NCBI RefSeq assembly: GCF_029537375.1
Contig: NZ_CP120679.1
Span: 1,476,001 to 1,540,000 of the forward strand
From: Bacillus sp. HSf4
GTDB lineage: Bacteria > Bacillota > Bacilli > Bacillales > Bacillaceae
Direction: 5' to 3'
Length of the DNA stretch: 64,000 bases
The notes under the pieces were generated by a model that made no database searches, was not told where the DNA came from, and saw only the letters and a list, made by a program, of their open reading frames with translations. How positions within the stretch are numbered: the stretch's first letter is position 1; each line of letters starts with the position of its first letter. The position numbers and the translations under genes were made by a program. Below are positions 27,079-35,294 of this stretch, in pieces.

Positions 27079-27389
27079 ATCAGTTCCTCGGCTTCCAGCT
27101 GAAGCCGTTCCATCTCCTCAGCCGCATGCTGTTTGACGAATCTCAGCTTGTCGTATACACGGAATTCCGCGCGGTCAAGGTCGTCCAAAAGAGCGTCATA
27201 CATTTTCCGCGCCTGGCCCCGCCAGCCGTTTATGTACATTTGATGAGCTTTTAAAATAGCGGAGCTTTCATGCCTCAGCTCGCCTATGGCAGCATTCAAC
27301 TCTTTTACATAATGTTGAAGAGAATGAATGTCTTCATAACATGTTTTTTTGTATAATTCCCGTTCCAGGGCTTTTCCATCGTCGATCAC
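27075..27389 (-). CDS. DUF5082 (YwqH)-like small helical protein
   Basis: The 104-aa all-helical protein has a central GWRGQARKMYDALL turn, a W-x-G motif of the WXG100/DUF5082 type found beside LXG toxins. The GTG at 27389 follows a GAAGGGAAGGA stretch; the longer frame to 27479 has no good start site. Its ATGA overlap with the next gene shows it is made with the WXG/LXG-like protein, presumably as a partner or chaperone. Assignment is by pattern only. Confidence 0.5.
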   Translation of the reverse strand: MIDDGKALERELYKKTCYEDIHSLQHYVKELNAAIGELRHESSAILKAHQMYINGWRGQARKMYDALLDDLDRAEFRVYDKLRFVKQHAAEEMERLQLEAEELI

Positions 27390-27548
27390 TACATATTTTC
27401 CTTCCCTTCCATCATCTACTATCCATATGTTAAAAGAAAAGCATCCGGAAGAAAATCGTACGAATGAATCAAAAGTCATAATATTTTCCTGCTGAACAGA
27501 CCTTGTGCAATGATTCTTTTGAACTATGACGGGCGGCGGACAAGAGAA

Positions 27549-27582
27549 AGAACCATCCGAATCACCGGATGGTTCTGTTTTT
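27549..27582. terminator. Terminator after metE
   Basis: Stem AGAACCATCCG / CGGATGGTTCT between metE and the WXG-like pair. The better T-run (GTTTTTTG) is on the plus strand; the minus strand has TTTCTCTT. Confidence 0.65.
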
Positions 27583-27598
27583 TGAACGTATTGTGAAT

Positions 27599-29887
27599 TT
27601 AAACAGTCTGAGCCAGCTTATCCCTTGCCTGTTTTGCGGCTTCCACCATATTCTTCAAAGCAGCGATCGTTTCTTCAGGCTGCCGTGTTTTTAATCCGCA
27701 GTCAGGGTTGACCCAGAAACGATCAGCTGGACAAACTTTCAAGGCATCTTCGATAATTGTCAGCATTTCATCGGTAGGAGGGACGCGCGGGCTGTGAATA
27801 TCATAAACGCCGAGTCCGAGTCCTTTTAAATAAGGGTGTTTTTCAAGATATTCAAGGAATCCGCCGTGGCTTCTGCTGTGTTCAATCGTAATCACATCTG
27901 CATCCAGGTCTTCGATCGTATCGACGATATCCTCAAAGTTGCTGTAGCACATATGTGTATGGATCTGTGTTGTGTCTTGAACAGATGAAGTGGACAGTCT
28001 GAAAGCTTCGGCAGCCCACGTCAGATATTCATTCCAATCGCGTTCTTTAAGCGGCAGGCCTTCCCTTAATGCAGGTTCGTCAACCTGGATGATTTGGATT
28101 CCGGCTTTTTCAAGCGCTTCGACCTCTTTGCGTAGAGCGTGCGCGATTTGGAAGGCGATTTCTTTTCTCGGCAGATCATAGCGGGCAAAAGACCAGTTTA
28201 AAATCGTGACAGGACCTGTCAGCATGCCCTTTACTTTTTTAGAAGTCAGAGACTGCGCATAAACCGTTTCTTTTACCGTCATCGGCTCTTTAAACTCGAC
28301 ATCCCCATAAATCACAGGCGGACGGACGCAGCGGGAGCCGTAAGACTGAACCCAGGCGTATTTCGTGAATGCAAATCCGCCGAGCTTTTCACCGAAATAT
28401 TCCACCATGTCCGTCCGTTCGAATTCACCGTGGACAAGGACATCAAGTCCGATCTCTTCCTGGATGTCAATCCATTTCTTCGTTTCCTCTTCGATAAATG
28501 ATTCGTATTGTTCATTTGACCATTCCTGCTTGCGCCATTTTTGCCGGGCGCTGCGCACTTCAGCGGTTTGCGGGAAGCTTCCGATCGTTGTCGTCGGAAG
28601 AAGGGGAAGGCCAAGGGATTCATTTTGTATCCGAAGCCTTTCTTCAAAAGCCGTCGGACGCTTAAAGTCATCCTCTGTCAGCCGGTCTCTTTCTTCGGCG
28701 AATGCGGTGTTGGTGGCAGCGCCGAATTGCTTCAGAGCTTGCAGGTGTTCGTTCGCTTCAGTGATTTGGCTCTGTACGGCCGCTTTCCCGGAAATTAAGC
28801 CTTCCTTTAGCAGTGTGAGTTCGACAAGCTTTTCCTTGGCGAAAGATAACCCGTTTATTAAATCATTGGCAAGCTGTTCATCAGGGTGTTTGGCCACAGG
28901 AACATGAAGCAGGCTGTTTGAAGGCTGAAGCCAAACTTCGCGTACCCCAAGGCCGCTCAAAAGCTCTGTCGTCCAGTCGAGCCGCTCTTCAAGATTGGCT
29001 TTCCAAATGTTTCGGCCGTCCAAAATTCCTGCGGCAAGCACCTTGTCTTTCGGGAAGCCGTGCGTTTTTAAATGCTCAAGGTTCTTGCCTTTGTCATGGA
29101 CGAAATCAAGGCCGATTCCGTCAACTGGGAATGAAACAAGCTCTTCATAGGCGTCAACTGAATCAAAGTATGTCTGCAGCAGCACATTCAATCCTGACAC
29201 GTTTTCTTTTATTTTCTCATAGATTTCTTTTGCGGCAGCCGCTTCGGCCGGTGATGCCGTCACGAGGGCAGGCTCATCGATTTGCACCCATTTGACGCCT
29301 TCCTGCTCAAGCTCTTTCAGAAGCTGGATGTAAAGCGGGATCATTTGATCGTAAATATCTTTTATCTCCTGCTTGTCATAGCCTTTTGCCAGCGACACGA
29401 AAGTATAGAGGCCGACAATAACGGGCTTGGTTTCTACACCAAATGCCGCTTTTGCTCTCTTGTAATCGTCAAGCGGCTTATTTTTCGTCAAGCGGTATTG
29501 CGCGTTTTTCTCGTATTCAGGCACGATATAGTGATAGTTGGTGTTGAACCACTTTGTCATTTCGCATGAGACGGCATCTTTCGTACCCCGCGCCATTGCG
29601 AAGTAAGTATCCAGCGGATCGTTTACATTCTTGAACCTTTCAGGGATCCAGTTGAACATCACCGCTGTGTCAAGAACATGATCATAGAACGTAAAGTCGG
29701 AAACCGGTATGATATCGATTTGCTGGTCAAGCTGGGTTTTGAGCGCCCCTAAAAATTGTTCGTCCATTTCCTTGAGAAAGGTCTCGCGATCCGTTTTTCC
29801 TTTCCAATAAGCCTCAAGCGATTTTTTCCATTCCCTGTTCAAGCCGATTCTTGGAAATCCTAAGCTGCTTGTCTTTACATTTGTCAT
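27599..29887 (-). CDS. metE: Cobalamin-independent methionine synthase MetE
   Basis: The 762-aa enzyme transfers a methyl group from 5-methyltetrahydropteroyltri-glutamate to homocysteine. It has the duplicated barrel, with zinc ligands in the C-terminal half at HTHMCYSNF and in [16 protein letters not shown] follows AAGGAGGA. Unlike B. subtilis metE, which is behind a SAM riboswitch, this copy is behind a cobalamin riboswitch, so it is expected to be shut off when B12 is available. Confidence 0.95.
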   Translation of the reverse strand: MTNVKTSSLGFPRIGLNREWKKSLEAYWKGKTDRETFLKEMDEQFLGALKTQLDQQIDIIPVSDFTFYDHVLDTAVMFNWIPERFKNVNDPLDTYFAMARGTKDAVSCEMTKWFNTNYHYIVPEYEKNAQYRLTKNKPLDDYKRAKAAFGVETKPVIVGLYTFVSLAKGYDKQEIKDIYDQMIPLYIQLLKELEQEGVKWVQIDEPALVTASPAEAAAAKEIYEKIKENVSGLNVLLQTYFDSVDAYEELVSFPVDGIGLDFVHDKGKNLEHLKTHGFPKDKVLAAGILDGRNIWKANLEERLDWTTELLSGLGVREVWLQPSNSLLHVPVAKHPDEQLANDLINGLSFAKEKLVELTLLKEGLISGKAAVQSQITEANEHLQALKQFGAATNTAFAEERDRLTEDDFKRPTAFEERLRIQNESLGLPLLPTTTIGSFPQTAEVRSARQKWRKQEWSNEQYESFIEEETKKWIDIQEEIGLDVLVHGEFERTDMVEYFGEKLGGFAFTKYAWVQSYGSRCVRPPVIYGDVEFKEPMTVKETVYAQSLTSKKVKGMLTGPVTILNWSFARYDLPRKEIAFQIAHALRKEVEALEKAGIQIIQVDEPALREGLPLKERDWNEYLTWAAEAFRLSTSSVQDTTQIHTHMCYSNFEDIVDTIEDLDADVITIEHSRSHGGFLEYLEKHPYLKGLGLGVYDIHSPRVPPTDEMLTIIEDALKVCPADRFWVNPDCGLKTRQPEETIAALKNMVEAAKQARDKLAQTV

Positions 29888-29913
29888 TTAACGTTTCCTC
29901 CTTATTATGTTCA

Positions 29914-30266
29914 ATAAAAAAAGACACTCACTCTCCGGACAATTGAAGGTGAATGCCTAAAACAGCATTTTTGCGAACGAGAAATAAACGTAGCCAATTG
30001 TTACGTCAACTCGAACACCTCCTATCGACCGTAGGTATGTGGTGCGTTAGAACAGGCAGGTCTCCTGGCTCATGAATCAACAGTTATTTCACCCTTCCCG
30101 TATAGAAACAGTGGGTTTTACGAAACAACCTCCTCATTTACAGTGGCGGGACCGCGTTGGCTTTTCACCAATCTTCCCTTTTAAAATCTAACCTTGAATT
30201 AGATTACCATGCTCCCGGCGATGAAATTGTTTAGTAGATTATATACCGTCATGTTCTTTTAGTCAA
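29914..30266 (-). promoter_or_regulatory. Cobalamin riboswitch and promoter upstream of metE
   Basis: On the minus strand: promoter TTGACT, 17 bp, TATAAT (30238-30266). The aptamer follows with GCCGGGAGCATGG near its 5' end, GGTGAAAAGCCAACGC, GTCCCGCCACTGTAA and the B12 box AGCCAGGAGACCTGCC (30053-30070). A terminator hairpin lies at 29923-29957, followed by TTTTTTT. No SAM-I blocks are present in this leader. Confidence 0.9.
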
Positions 30267-30315
30267 AATAATTTTTGAATTCTTACTATTAAAAAGATTT
30301 GATGAAGCCGCACAA

Positions 30316-30343
30316 CAAAAAAGCCGCCGACAATGTCGACGGC
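30316..30343 (-). terminator. isp terminator
   Basis: On the minus strand GCCGTCGAC-ATT-GTCGGCGGC followed by TTTTTTG. Confidence 0.85.
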
Positions 30344-30350
30344 CTCAGGT

Positions 30351-31295
30351 TTAAAGGGAAAGAAGCTTTGCTTCGCCAGCTTTTTCGGCTAAAACCTCGG
30401 GTGCCGATAAATATAAAAAGCCGTTGCCGATCAGGGCTTTTGAGTAATCGAGCGGCAGGGTCCGGCGGATCAGTTGAGCATATACTTCAGGCTCTGTCAA
30501 TTTCCGCTTAAATGCGTCCTCTTCCAGTGATTTAATAAGAGCAAGCGCCCCGCTGACGTGAGGGGTTGCCATCGAAGTGCCCGTCAGCTTCCCGTACTTT
30601 TGGTTCGGCAATGTGGAGAGGATTTTCTCCCCGGGTGCGACGAGATCAATTTCTTTATTGGCGTTTGAAAACTCGGATGATTCACGCGTCAATGAAACGG
30701 AGCCGACAGCGATGACTTCATTGTATGCCGCCGGGTAAGAGTATTCCTCTGTGCGATCATTTCCATCTCCTTCATTTCCGGCTGCACAGACGACTAGAAC
30801 ACCGCTTTTCACCGCATTCTCCACGGCTTCTTTCAATTCGGGAACATCGGCCGGTCCGCCGAGCGACATGGAAATGATGTCGGCTTTTTGCTCCACGGCG
30901 TAGTTGATGCCGTTAATAATCCATTCATAAGCACCGCTGCCGTCTTCACCGCCAAGAACCTTGATAATTAAAAGGTTGGCCTCAGGGGCGACACCCGAAA
31001 TCCCGCCGTTTGCCGCAATTGTACCCGCAACATGTGTACCATGTCCGTTATAATCAAGAAACAGATCTTCTTTTCCGTTGTCATCATCAGTAAAGTTTTT
31101 GCCTCCGATAATTCGATCCGCTAAATCAGGATGGGACGTGTCACAGCCTGTATCAAGCACTGCGACAGTGACATCTTTTCCTTTAAAACCTTGTGACCAC
31201 AGCTCCGGCGCCTTAATCGCATCGATTCCTTCCGGCCGTTCATTCGCGTCCATCAGCTTTGCATCAGTGACATAAGGAATTAATCGCATTTGCAT
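30351..31295 (-). CDS. isp: Intracellular serine protease Isp (subtilisin family)
   Basis: The 314-aa subtilisin has no signal peptide and works inside the cell. The catalytic triad is D48 (AVLDTGCD), H85 (NGHGTHVAG) and S241 (GTSMATPHVSG). The N-terminal extension with RLIPYV is the inhibitory propeptide typical of ISPs, removed on activation. ATG 31295 follows GGGAGGG by seven bases. It is used for protein turnover in stationary phase; a CodY-like box lies upstream. Confidence 0.93.
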   Translation of the reverse strand: MQMRLIPYVTDAKLMDANERPEGIDAIKAPELWSQGFKGKDVTVAVLDTGCDTSHPDLADRIIGGKNFTDDDNGKEDLFLDYNGHGTHVAGTIAANGGISGVAPEANLLIIKVLGGEDGSGAYEWIINGINYAVEQKADIISMSLGGPADVPELKEAVENAVKSGVLVVCAAGNEGDGNDRTEEYSYPAAYNEVIAVGSVSLTRESSEFSNANKEIDLVAPGEKILSTLPNQKYGKLTGTSMATPHVSGALALIKSLEEDAFKRKLTEPEVYAQLIRRTLPLDYSKALIGNGFLYLSAPEVLAEKAGEAKLLSL

Positions 31296-31394
31296 TTCAA
31301 AGCCCTCCCTGTTTTGTGCTGCTTTAGATGGGTTACAAGGTGTGTGGTAATATTGTAAAACAATTGTTCTGTTAAAAAAAGGTTCATTTGTATG

Positions 31395-31409
31395 AATTTT
31401 AAGAAAAAT
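31395..31409. promoter_or_regulatory. CodY-like box upstream of isp
   Basis: AATTTTAAGAAAAAT matches AATTTTCWGAAAATT with two mismatches, 100 bp upstream of isp. CodY is reported to repress isp in B. subtilis. The rest of 31296-31576 holds A/T-rich leader DNA in which I could not fix a promoter. Confidence 0.5.
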
Positions 31410-31576
31410 CTAAAAATATTGAGAATAGGTGATAAAAGTCGAATAATAGAATAAGCTGACAGAGTTATGAGTGAAAAGAACCAATTTAATGAGAAAAAAG
31501 AGAGGAACTGACTAGATAAATGAAGCCTCATATTATTTCCGGAAAAAGGCATCCTATGAAAAAGGAGGTGACAGAT

Positions 31577-31732
31577 GTGAAAGAGAAAGAAGCCCATCAA
31601 AGAGGAGAATTGTCAATCGAGCAGGCGGAATATGTCCCCCATCCGAAGTATGACGGGGAATATGCGCTTTTGTTGCATGAGAACTATCATTTCTTGTCAG
31701 AGGAAGACATACCAAATGACAGTGAAAAATAG
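31577..31732 (+). CDS. Small acidic protein of unknown function
   Basis: A 51-codon ORF starts at GTG 31577, six bases after a strong AAAGGAGGTG. The product is hydrophilic and acidic, with the segment AEYVPHPKYDGEYALLLHEN and no membrane span. I do not recognise it. It ends 94 bases before the M-box promoter. Confidence 0.5.
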   Translation: MKEKEAHQRGELSIEQAEYVPHPKYDGEYALLLHENYHFLSEEDIPNDSEK

Positions 31733-31825
31733 CGGGAGAAACGCCGCACTTGACGAAAACCGGTTTGTTTGTGACGAAAAAGGGAATCCACGCATATAAG
31801 AAGGTAGGAAAAATTGTTTTTCTTA

Positions 31826-32095
31826 TTGACAGCTCTCCTTTTTTTCTGTAATCTCAGTGTGTCTGGTAAATATAGCTCTTCGTTAGGTGAGGCTCCTGTA
31901 TGGAGATACGCTGCTGCCCAAAAATGTCCAAAGACGCCAATGGGTCAACAAGAATCATCGACATAAGGTGATTTTTAACGCAGCTGGCACTTTTGCCTAT
32001 GCCATACAGTGCTAAAGCTCTACGATTGGGAGGCGTTAGGGTTTTATTTTGTATGGCTTTTAACACCTTCATTTTAATGAAATAGGTGTTTTTTT
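31826..32095 (+). promoter_or_regulatory. M-box magnesium riboswitch (ykoK leader)
   Basis: Promoter TTGACA (31826-31831), 17 bp, TAATCT (31849-31854). The aptamer (about 31876-32035) has CGTTAGGTGAGGCTCCTGTA, GCTGCTGCCC, CGCCAATGGGTCAACA, AGGTGATTTTTAACGCAGCT and CATACAGTGCTAAAGCTCTA. The terminator AACACCT / AGGTGTT with a T-run covers 32062-32095. It stops transcription into mgtE when Mg2+ is high. Confidence 0.95.
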
Positions 32096-32145
32096 ATTTT
32101 TTGAGGAAAGTAAACCTTTCCTCCATGATACAAGGAGGTGTGAGT

Positions 32146-32259
32146 ATGGATTCTCCCCATTCGAGGCGGTTTAAACATTTGAAAAACAAGAAGAAAGACA
32201 TAATGCTGATCGACATGAGGAGATCCCTGCCTATCACCCCTTTTGCTATGGTGATATAA
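32146..32259 (+). CDS. 37-codon leader ORF between M-box and mgtE
   Basis: Starts at ATG 32146 after AAGGAGGTG at good spacing and ends at TAA 32257. The product is basic (MDSPHSRRFKHLKNKKKD...) and resembles no family I know. Its last 13 codons and stop lie inside a strong hairpin (32218-32268) just before the mgtE ribosome site, so it may be a regulatory leader peptide. Translation is not proven. Confidence 0.45.
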   Translation: MDSPHSRRFKHLKNKKKDIMLIDMRRSLPITPFAMVI

Positions 32260-32268
32260 GGATCTCCT
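32218..32268 (+). promoter_or_regulatory. Hairpin over end of leader ORF, before mgtE
   Basis: Outer arms AGGAGATCC (32218-32226) / GGATCTCCT (32260-32268), inner arms TATCACC (32232-32238) / GGTGATA (32250-32256). The internal bulge contains the leader ORF stop codon TAA. The mgtE ribosome site AAAGGAGGT begins three bases after the stem. There is no T-run, so it is not a normal terminator. Confidence 0.6.
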
Positions 32269-32289
32269 GAAAAGGAGGTACAGGTTGCC

Positions 32290-33645
32290 ATGGTACAAAA
32301 CATGACATATGATGAATTGATTTTACGAATTATTATTTTACTCAGAGACGGAAAACGCAAGGAATTTCAAAGTGTTTTGGAAGAATTGCAGCCATATGAT
32401 ATGGCGATTTTGTTCAAGGAGTTGCCTGAAAAGCACCGCGGACGCTATCTGTCTTTTTTAACAGTTGAAGACATCACCGATTTGATGGGTGAACTCGACA
32501 AAGAAGAGCAGCTTGCTGTGTTGAACAAGGTCGGCAAAGAGAAAGCGATCCATGTCATGAACAAGATGGATAATGATGATCTTGCCGCGCTTCTGGAGGA
32601 AATGGATCCGAAGCTGAAAGATCAGCTTCTTTCGAGCATGGAAGCGGAAGAATCAGAAGCGGTCCGCGTGCTGATGAACTATCCGCCGGAAACTGCGGGA
32701 AGAATCATGACAAACCGCTATGTGTGGATTCCGCAGCATTACACGGTCAAAGAAGCTGTCGTCAAGCTGAAAAGCTTTGCCGAAATCGCCGAATCGATCA
32801 ACTATCTATATGTGATCAATGATGACAAACAGCTCGTCGGCGTTTTATCCTACCGCGATTTGATTTTAGCCGAACCTGATGAAAAAGTTCAGGATCTCAT
32901 GTTCACAAGGGTTATTTCCGCAGAGGCCCTGCAAGATCAGGAAGAGGTCGCCAGGCTGATTGAACGCTATGATTTTCTGGCGATACCCGTTGTCGAAAAA
33001 AACCATAAGCTTGTCGGAATCGTCACGGTCGATGACATCATCGACATCGTCATCCAGGAAGCGAATGAAGACTATGAAAAATTCGCTGCTTCAGGTAAGG
33101 CGATCACATTTGATACAAAGTCATATGTAGCCGCATACCGGCGGCTCCCTTGGCTGATTCTGCTGTTGTTTATCGGCTTGATCTCCGGAAGCATCATGAG
33201 CTATTTTGAAGATACGCTTCAACAGGTTGTCGCATTGGCCTTCTTTATGCCGATGATCGCCGGAATGACGGGAAACACAGGGACCCAGTCTTTAGCCGTT
33301 GTCATCAGAGGCCTTTCAAAAGAAGAGCTCAACAAAAAAACGATTTTTCGTCTGATTTTCCGCGAACTCAGAGTCGGCATCATCATCGGTCTTGTCTGCG
33401 CTGTCGTGATTACGGGAATCGCGATTGTGTGGCAGGGTAATCTTTTGCTCGGGTTTGTCGTGGGCACTTCGCTTTTGGCGACGCTGATCATCGGAACGAT
33501 GGCCGGTACAATCGTCCCGATTATTCTTCACAAATGCAATGTCGACCCGGCCATCGCTTCCGGACCGCTGATTACAACCTTGAATGACATCTTGTCTCTG
33601 TTGATCTACTTTGGAATTGCAACTGCATTTATTCATGCATTATAA
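32290..33645 (+). CDS. mgtE: Magnesium transporter MgtE
   Basis: The 451-aa transporter has a cytoplasmic N-domain of helical repeats (about 1-130), two CBS domains (about 135-260), a connecting helix and five C-terminal membrane helices with the pore segment around MIAGMTGNTGTQSLAV. It admits Mg2+ and gates on intracellular Mg2+. ATG 32290 follows AAAGGAGGT. Transcription is controlled by the M-box, and perhaps also by the small leader ORF and hairpin. Confidence 0.95.
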   Translation: MVQNMTYDELILRIIILLRDGKRKEFQSVLEELQPYDMAILFKELPEKHRGRYLSFLTVEDITDLMGELDKEEQLAVLNKVGKEKAIHVMNKMDNDDLAALLEEMDPKLKDQLLSSMEAEESEAVRVLMNYPPETAGRIMTNRYVWIPQHYTVKEAVVKLKSFAEIAESINYLYVINDDKQLVGVLSYRDLILAEPDEKVQDLMFTRVISAEALQDQEEVARLIERYDFLAIPVVEKNHKLVGIVTVDDIIDIVIQEANEDYEKFAASGKAITFDTKSYVAAYRRLPWLILLLFIGLISGSIMSYFEDTLQQVVALAFFMPMIAGMTGNTGTQSLAVVIRGLSKEELNKKTIFRLIFRELRVGIIIGLVCAVVITGIAIVWQGNLLLGFVVGTSLLATLIIGTMAGTIVPIILHKCNVDPAIASGPLITTLNDILSLLIYFGIATAFIHAL

Positions 33646-33651
33646 AAACAG

Positions 33652-33676
33652 CCCTCCTGATAAAGGAGGGTTTTTT
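33652..33676 (+). terminator. mgtE terminator
   Basis: Stem CCCTCCT-GATA-AAGGAGGG followed by TTTTTT. Confidence 0.9.
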
Positions 33677-33734
33677 CTTGCCAGACGCCCTGAAAGTTTA
33701 TATATTTTAGGCGAGAGAACAGGGAGGTTGGGGT

Positions 33735-34118
33735 ATGCAGAGAATGGCTGCTGTTGTGATATGTTTGGCTTTTGCGGTGATGGCCGGGTGCCAGCATGAG
33801 GATGAGGGGAAAGACCGGCGGCTTGTTGCCGTGGAAAACATGCTGGAGGCCATACTGGAGAACGACCTGTCCGGCATGAAACGGCTCTACGTAGAAGGGG
33901 CTCTTCCTTCCCCGGAAACAATCCTGAACGAAAAACAGAAATGGGGGATAGCCGGGCTTGACGAGGATGATTTTCAAATATATGAAGCGAGCATCCACGT
34001 CTTCCATGCCGCCTACAAGGCGAAACCAAGCGGAGAGCCCGGAGCGATCGCGTTTCGTATTCGCGACGATCCCGACAAGGGCATCATGATTGATTTTATC
34101 GGACATACCGATCGGTAG
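33735..34118 (+). CDS. Putative small lipoprotein
   Basis: The 127-aa protein has a short hydrophobic leader ending VMAGC (Cys19), a lipobox, then an acidic soluble domain (NMLEAILENDLSGMKRLYVEG ... FRIRDDPDKGIMIDFIGH). The ATG follows GGGAGG. It lies between mgtE and tnrA. No family recognised; the domain could be a small NTF2-like fold, but this is a guess. Confidence 0.55.
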   Translation: MQRMAAVVICLAFAVMAGCQHEDEGKDRRLVAVENMLEAILENDLSGMKRLYVEGALPSPETILNEKQKWGIAGLDEDDFQIYEASIHVFHAAYKAKPSGEPGAIAFRIRDDPDKGIMIDFIGHTDR

Positions 34119-34126
34119 CAGTGAGG

Positions 34127-34158
34127 CGAATCATTCGACGGGGATGATTCGTTTTTTT
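34127..34158. terminator. Terminator between lipoprotein gene and tnrA
   Basis: Stem CGAATCAT-TCGACGGGG-ATGATTCG followed by seven Ts on the plus strand; it also borders the tnrA stop. Confidence 0.82.
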
Positions 34159-34489
34159 AACGGTTTCTGTATTTAAAATGAGCGTTAAGCTGTCCCTGGA
34201 GCATCTTTTTTCTCAGCTGCTGATCGTTTTTTAAGCTCTGTTCTTTTTTGCGCATATCCTTGAGGATTTCCGCCGTCTGAACGCCGTCCTCGCGTTTATT
34301 GGCAATATCCATCAGCCGTTCTACATCCGCAAAGGAGTATTTCCGCGTGCCTCTTGAGGAACGCTGCGGGTAGATCAGCTTCCGCTCTTCATAATAGCGG
34401 ATCTGCCTGACCGACAAGCCTGTGAGCTCGCTGACGATGCCGATTGATATCACTTTTTTATCTTTATAAGAAAGGTCTTCGACTGTCAT
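34157..34489 (-). CDS. tnrA: Nitrogen regulator TnrA (MerR family)
   Basis: The 110-aa regulator is nearly identical to B. subtilis TnrA: N-terminal winged-helix DNA-binding domain ([21 protein letters not shown]) and a C-terminal tail ([10 protein letters not shown]) that feedback-inhibited glutamine synthetase binds to block it. It activates or represses nitrogen genes under nitrogen limitation. A full TnrA box lies upstream, so it likely activates itself. Shared upstream region with ykzB-ykoL. Confidence 0.95.
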   Translation of the reverse strand: MTVEDLSYKDKKVISIGIVSELTGLSVRQIRYYEERKLIYPQRSSRGTRKYSFADVERLMDIANKREDGVQTAEILKDMRKKEQSLKNDQQLRKKMLQGQLNAHFKYRNR

Positions 34490-34518
34490 TTTCCCACCCC
34501 TAAGATGACTTTTTTTGT

Positions 34519-34570
34519 ATTATATATGAAAACGCGGGAAAAAACCTGACATCTGTAAGAAAATCTAACA
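34519..34570 (-). promoter_or_regulatory. tnrA promoter with exact TnrA box
   Basis: The minus-strand -10 is TATAAT (34519-34524); the -35 position is poor (AGGTTT). TGTAAGAAAATCTAACA (34554-34570) fits every fixed position of the TnrA motif TGTNANAWWWTMTNACA. Its centre is about 50 bp upstream of the expected start, the spacing of TnrA activation. The symmetric site may also serve divergent ykzB-ykoL. Confidence 0.85.
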
Positions 34571-34681
34571 TACATATTATTTTTTTTGAAAAAATGCGGA
34601 AGAAAAGTTTACAGAAGAAGTGCAGCGGGAAGATATCTCTTGTATGCTGTGGATACAGAGATGATGAGGAGGAATTGATCA

Positions 34682-34837
34682 ATGAAGGAACACCAGGCTG
34701 TCTCACTTGCTAAAGAAATCGTCGCTTTAGACAACAAAAGGGATGAACTGTTCGAGGCATTAATGAAGCTTGCCGGTCATAACGCCTTTCCGCTCCTGAG
34801 AGCAGTGCAAAACGGCCTTCATCAAAAATCCTCCTAA
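34682..34837 (+). CDS. ykzB: Small protein YkzB
   Basis: A 51-aa helical protein (MKEHQAVSLAKEIVALDNKR...), starting at ATG 34682 after GAGGAGGAA. It is short but well supported by ribosome site, position and the B. subtilis ykzB-ykoL order. Expression there is under TnrA and PhoPR control. It may belong to the Spo0E-like/aspartyl-phosphate type small helical proteins in shape only; function unknown. Confidence 0.75.
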   Translation: MKEHQAVSLAKEIVALDNKRDELFEALMKLAGHNAFPLLRAVQNGLHQKSS

Positions 34838-34860
34838 AAAAGAGGAGGTGTCATTCAATT

Positions 34861-34904
34861 TTTACGCAATCTTAATTTAAGGTTAACAAATGTGGCGTAT
34901 TCTG
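34861..34904 (+). promoter_or_regulatory. PhoP-type direct repeats before ykoL
   Basis: TTTACG (34861-34866), TTAATT (34872-34877) and TTAACA (34883-34888) recur with exact 11-bp spacing, as PhoP boxes do. A -10-like TATTCT lies at 34899-34904, placing the repeats in the activating zone. Confidence 0.65.
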
Positions 34905-34938
34905 ATCATAAGGATACATGAAAACGAAAGGAGAAGCC

Positions 34939-35112
34939 ATGAGCAAATTACTAAAAAACGCATTGGAAAAAGAAAGAAACCACTATTCGAAAAAATTGAT
35001 TTCGCTTGGGGTATACAAACAGGATCATTTACAGGGGATGACGATTACAGAGCTGAGAAACGAATATTTTTATTTTTTTCGAAAAAATAAAGCCCGCCCG
35101 TTTTCAAAGTAG
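34939..35112 (+). CDS. ykoL: Stress protein YkoL, FbpA-like
   Basis: The 57-aa basic protein (KNALEKERNHYSKKLISLGVYK ... MTITELRNEYFYFFRK) resembles the Fur-regulated basic protein A family in layout: a basic helix, an LxxLGVYK turn and a TxxELxxEY helix. ATG 34939 follows AAAGGAGAAG. By position it is ykoL, reported to respond to phosphate starvation through PhoP. The terminator overlaps its 3' end. Function unknown. Confidence 0.7.
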   Translation: MSKLLKNALEKERNHYSKKLISLGVYKQDHLQGMTITELRNEYFYFFRKNKARPFSK

Positions 35113-35143
35113 GCCGTTCCTGAAAAATGCGGGCTTCTTTTTT
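35090..35143 (+). terminator. ykoL terminator
   Basis: AAGCCCGC (from 35090) pairs with GCGGGCTT, followed by CTTTTTT; the loop is long (about 30 bases). Confidence 0.6.
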
Positions 35144-35173
35144 AATATCTTCAAAAAATAAGAAGGAATTTTC

Positions 35174-35188
35174 TTTCGTATAACGAAA
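35174..35188. promoter_or_regulatory. Dyad upstream of ykoM
   Basis: TTTCGT-ATA-ACGAAA, perfect 6-bp arms about 107 bp upstream of ykoM. Could be a MarR-type operator; inference from position only. Confidence 0.4.
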
Positions 35189-35294
35189 ATATATACATAT
35201 AGAATATAGGAAAATAATGACCTTTGTTTTTCAACTTTGTAAGGGTTTTCATTTTCCTGGGTTCATTAAGAAAATAGTATAAGAGGTAGATGAT

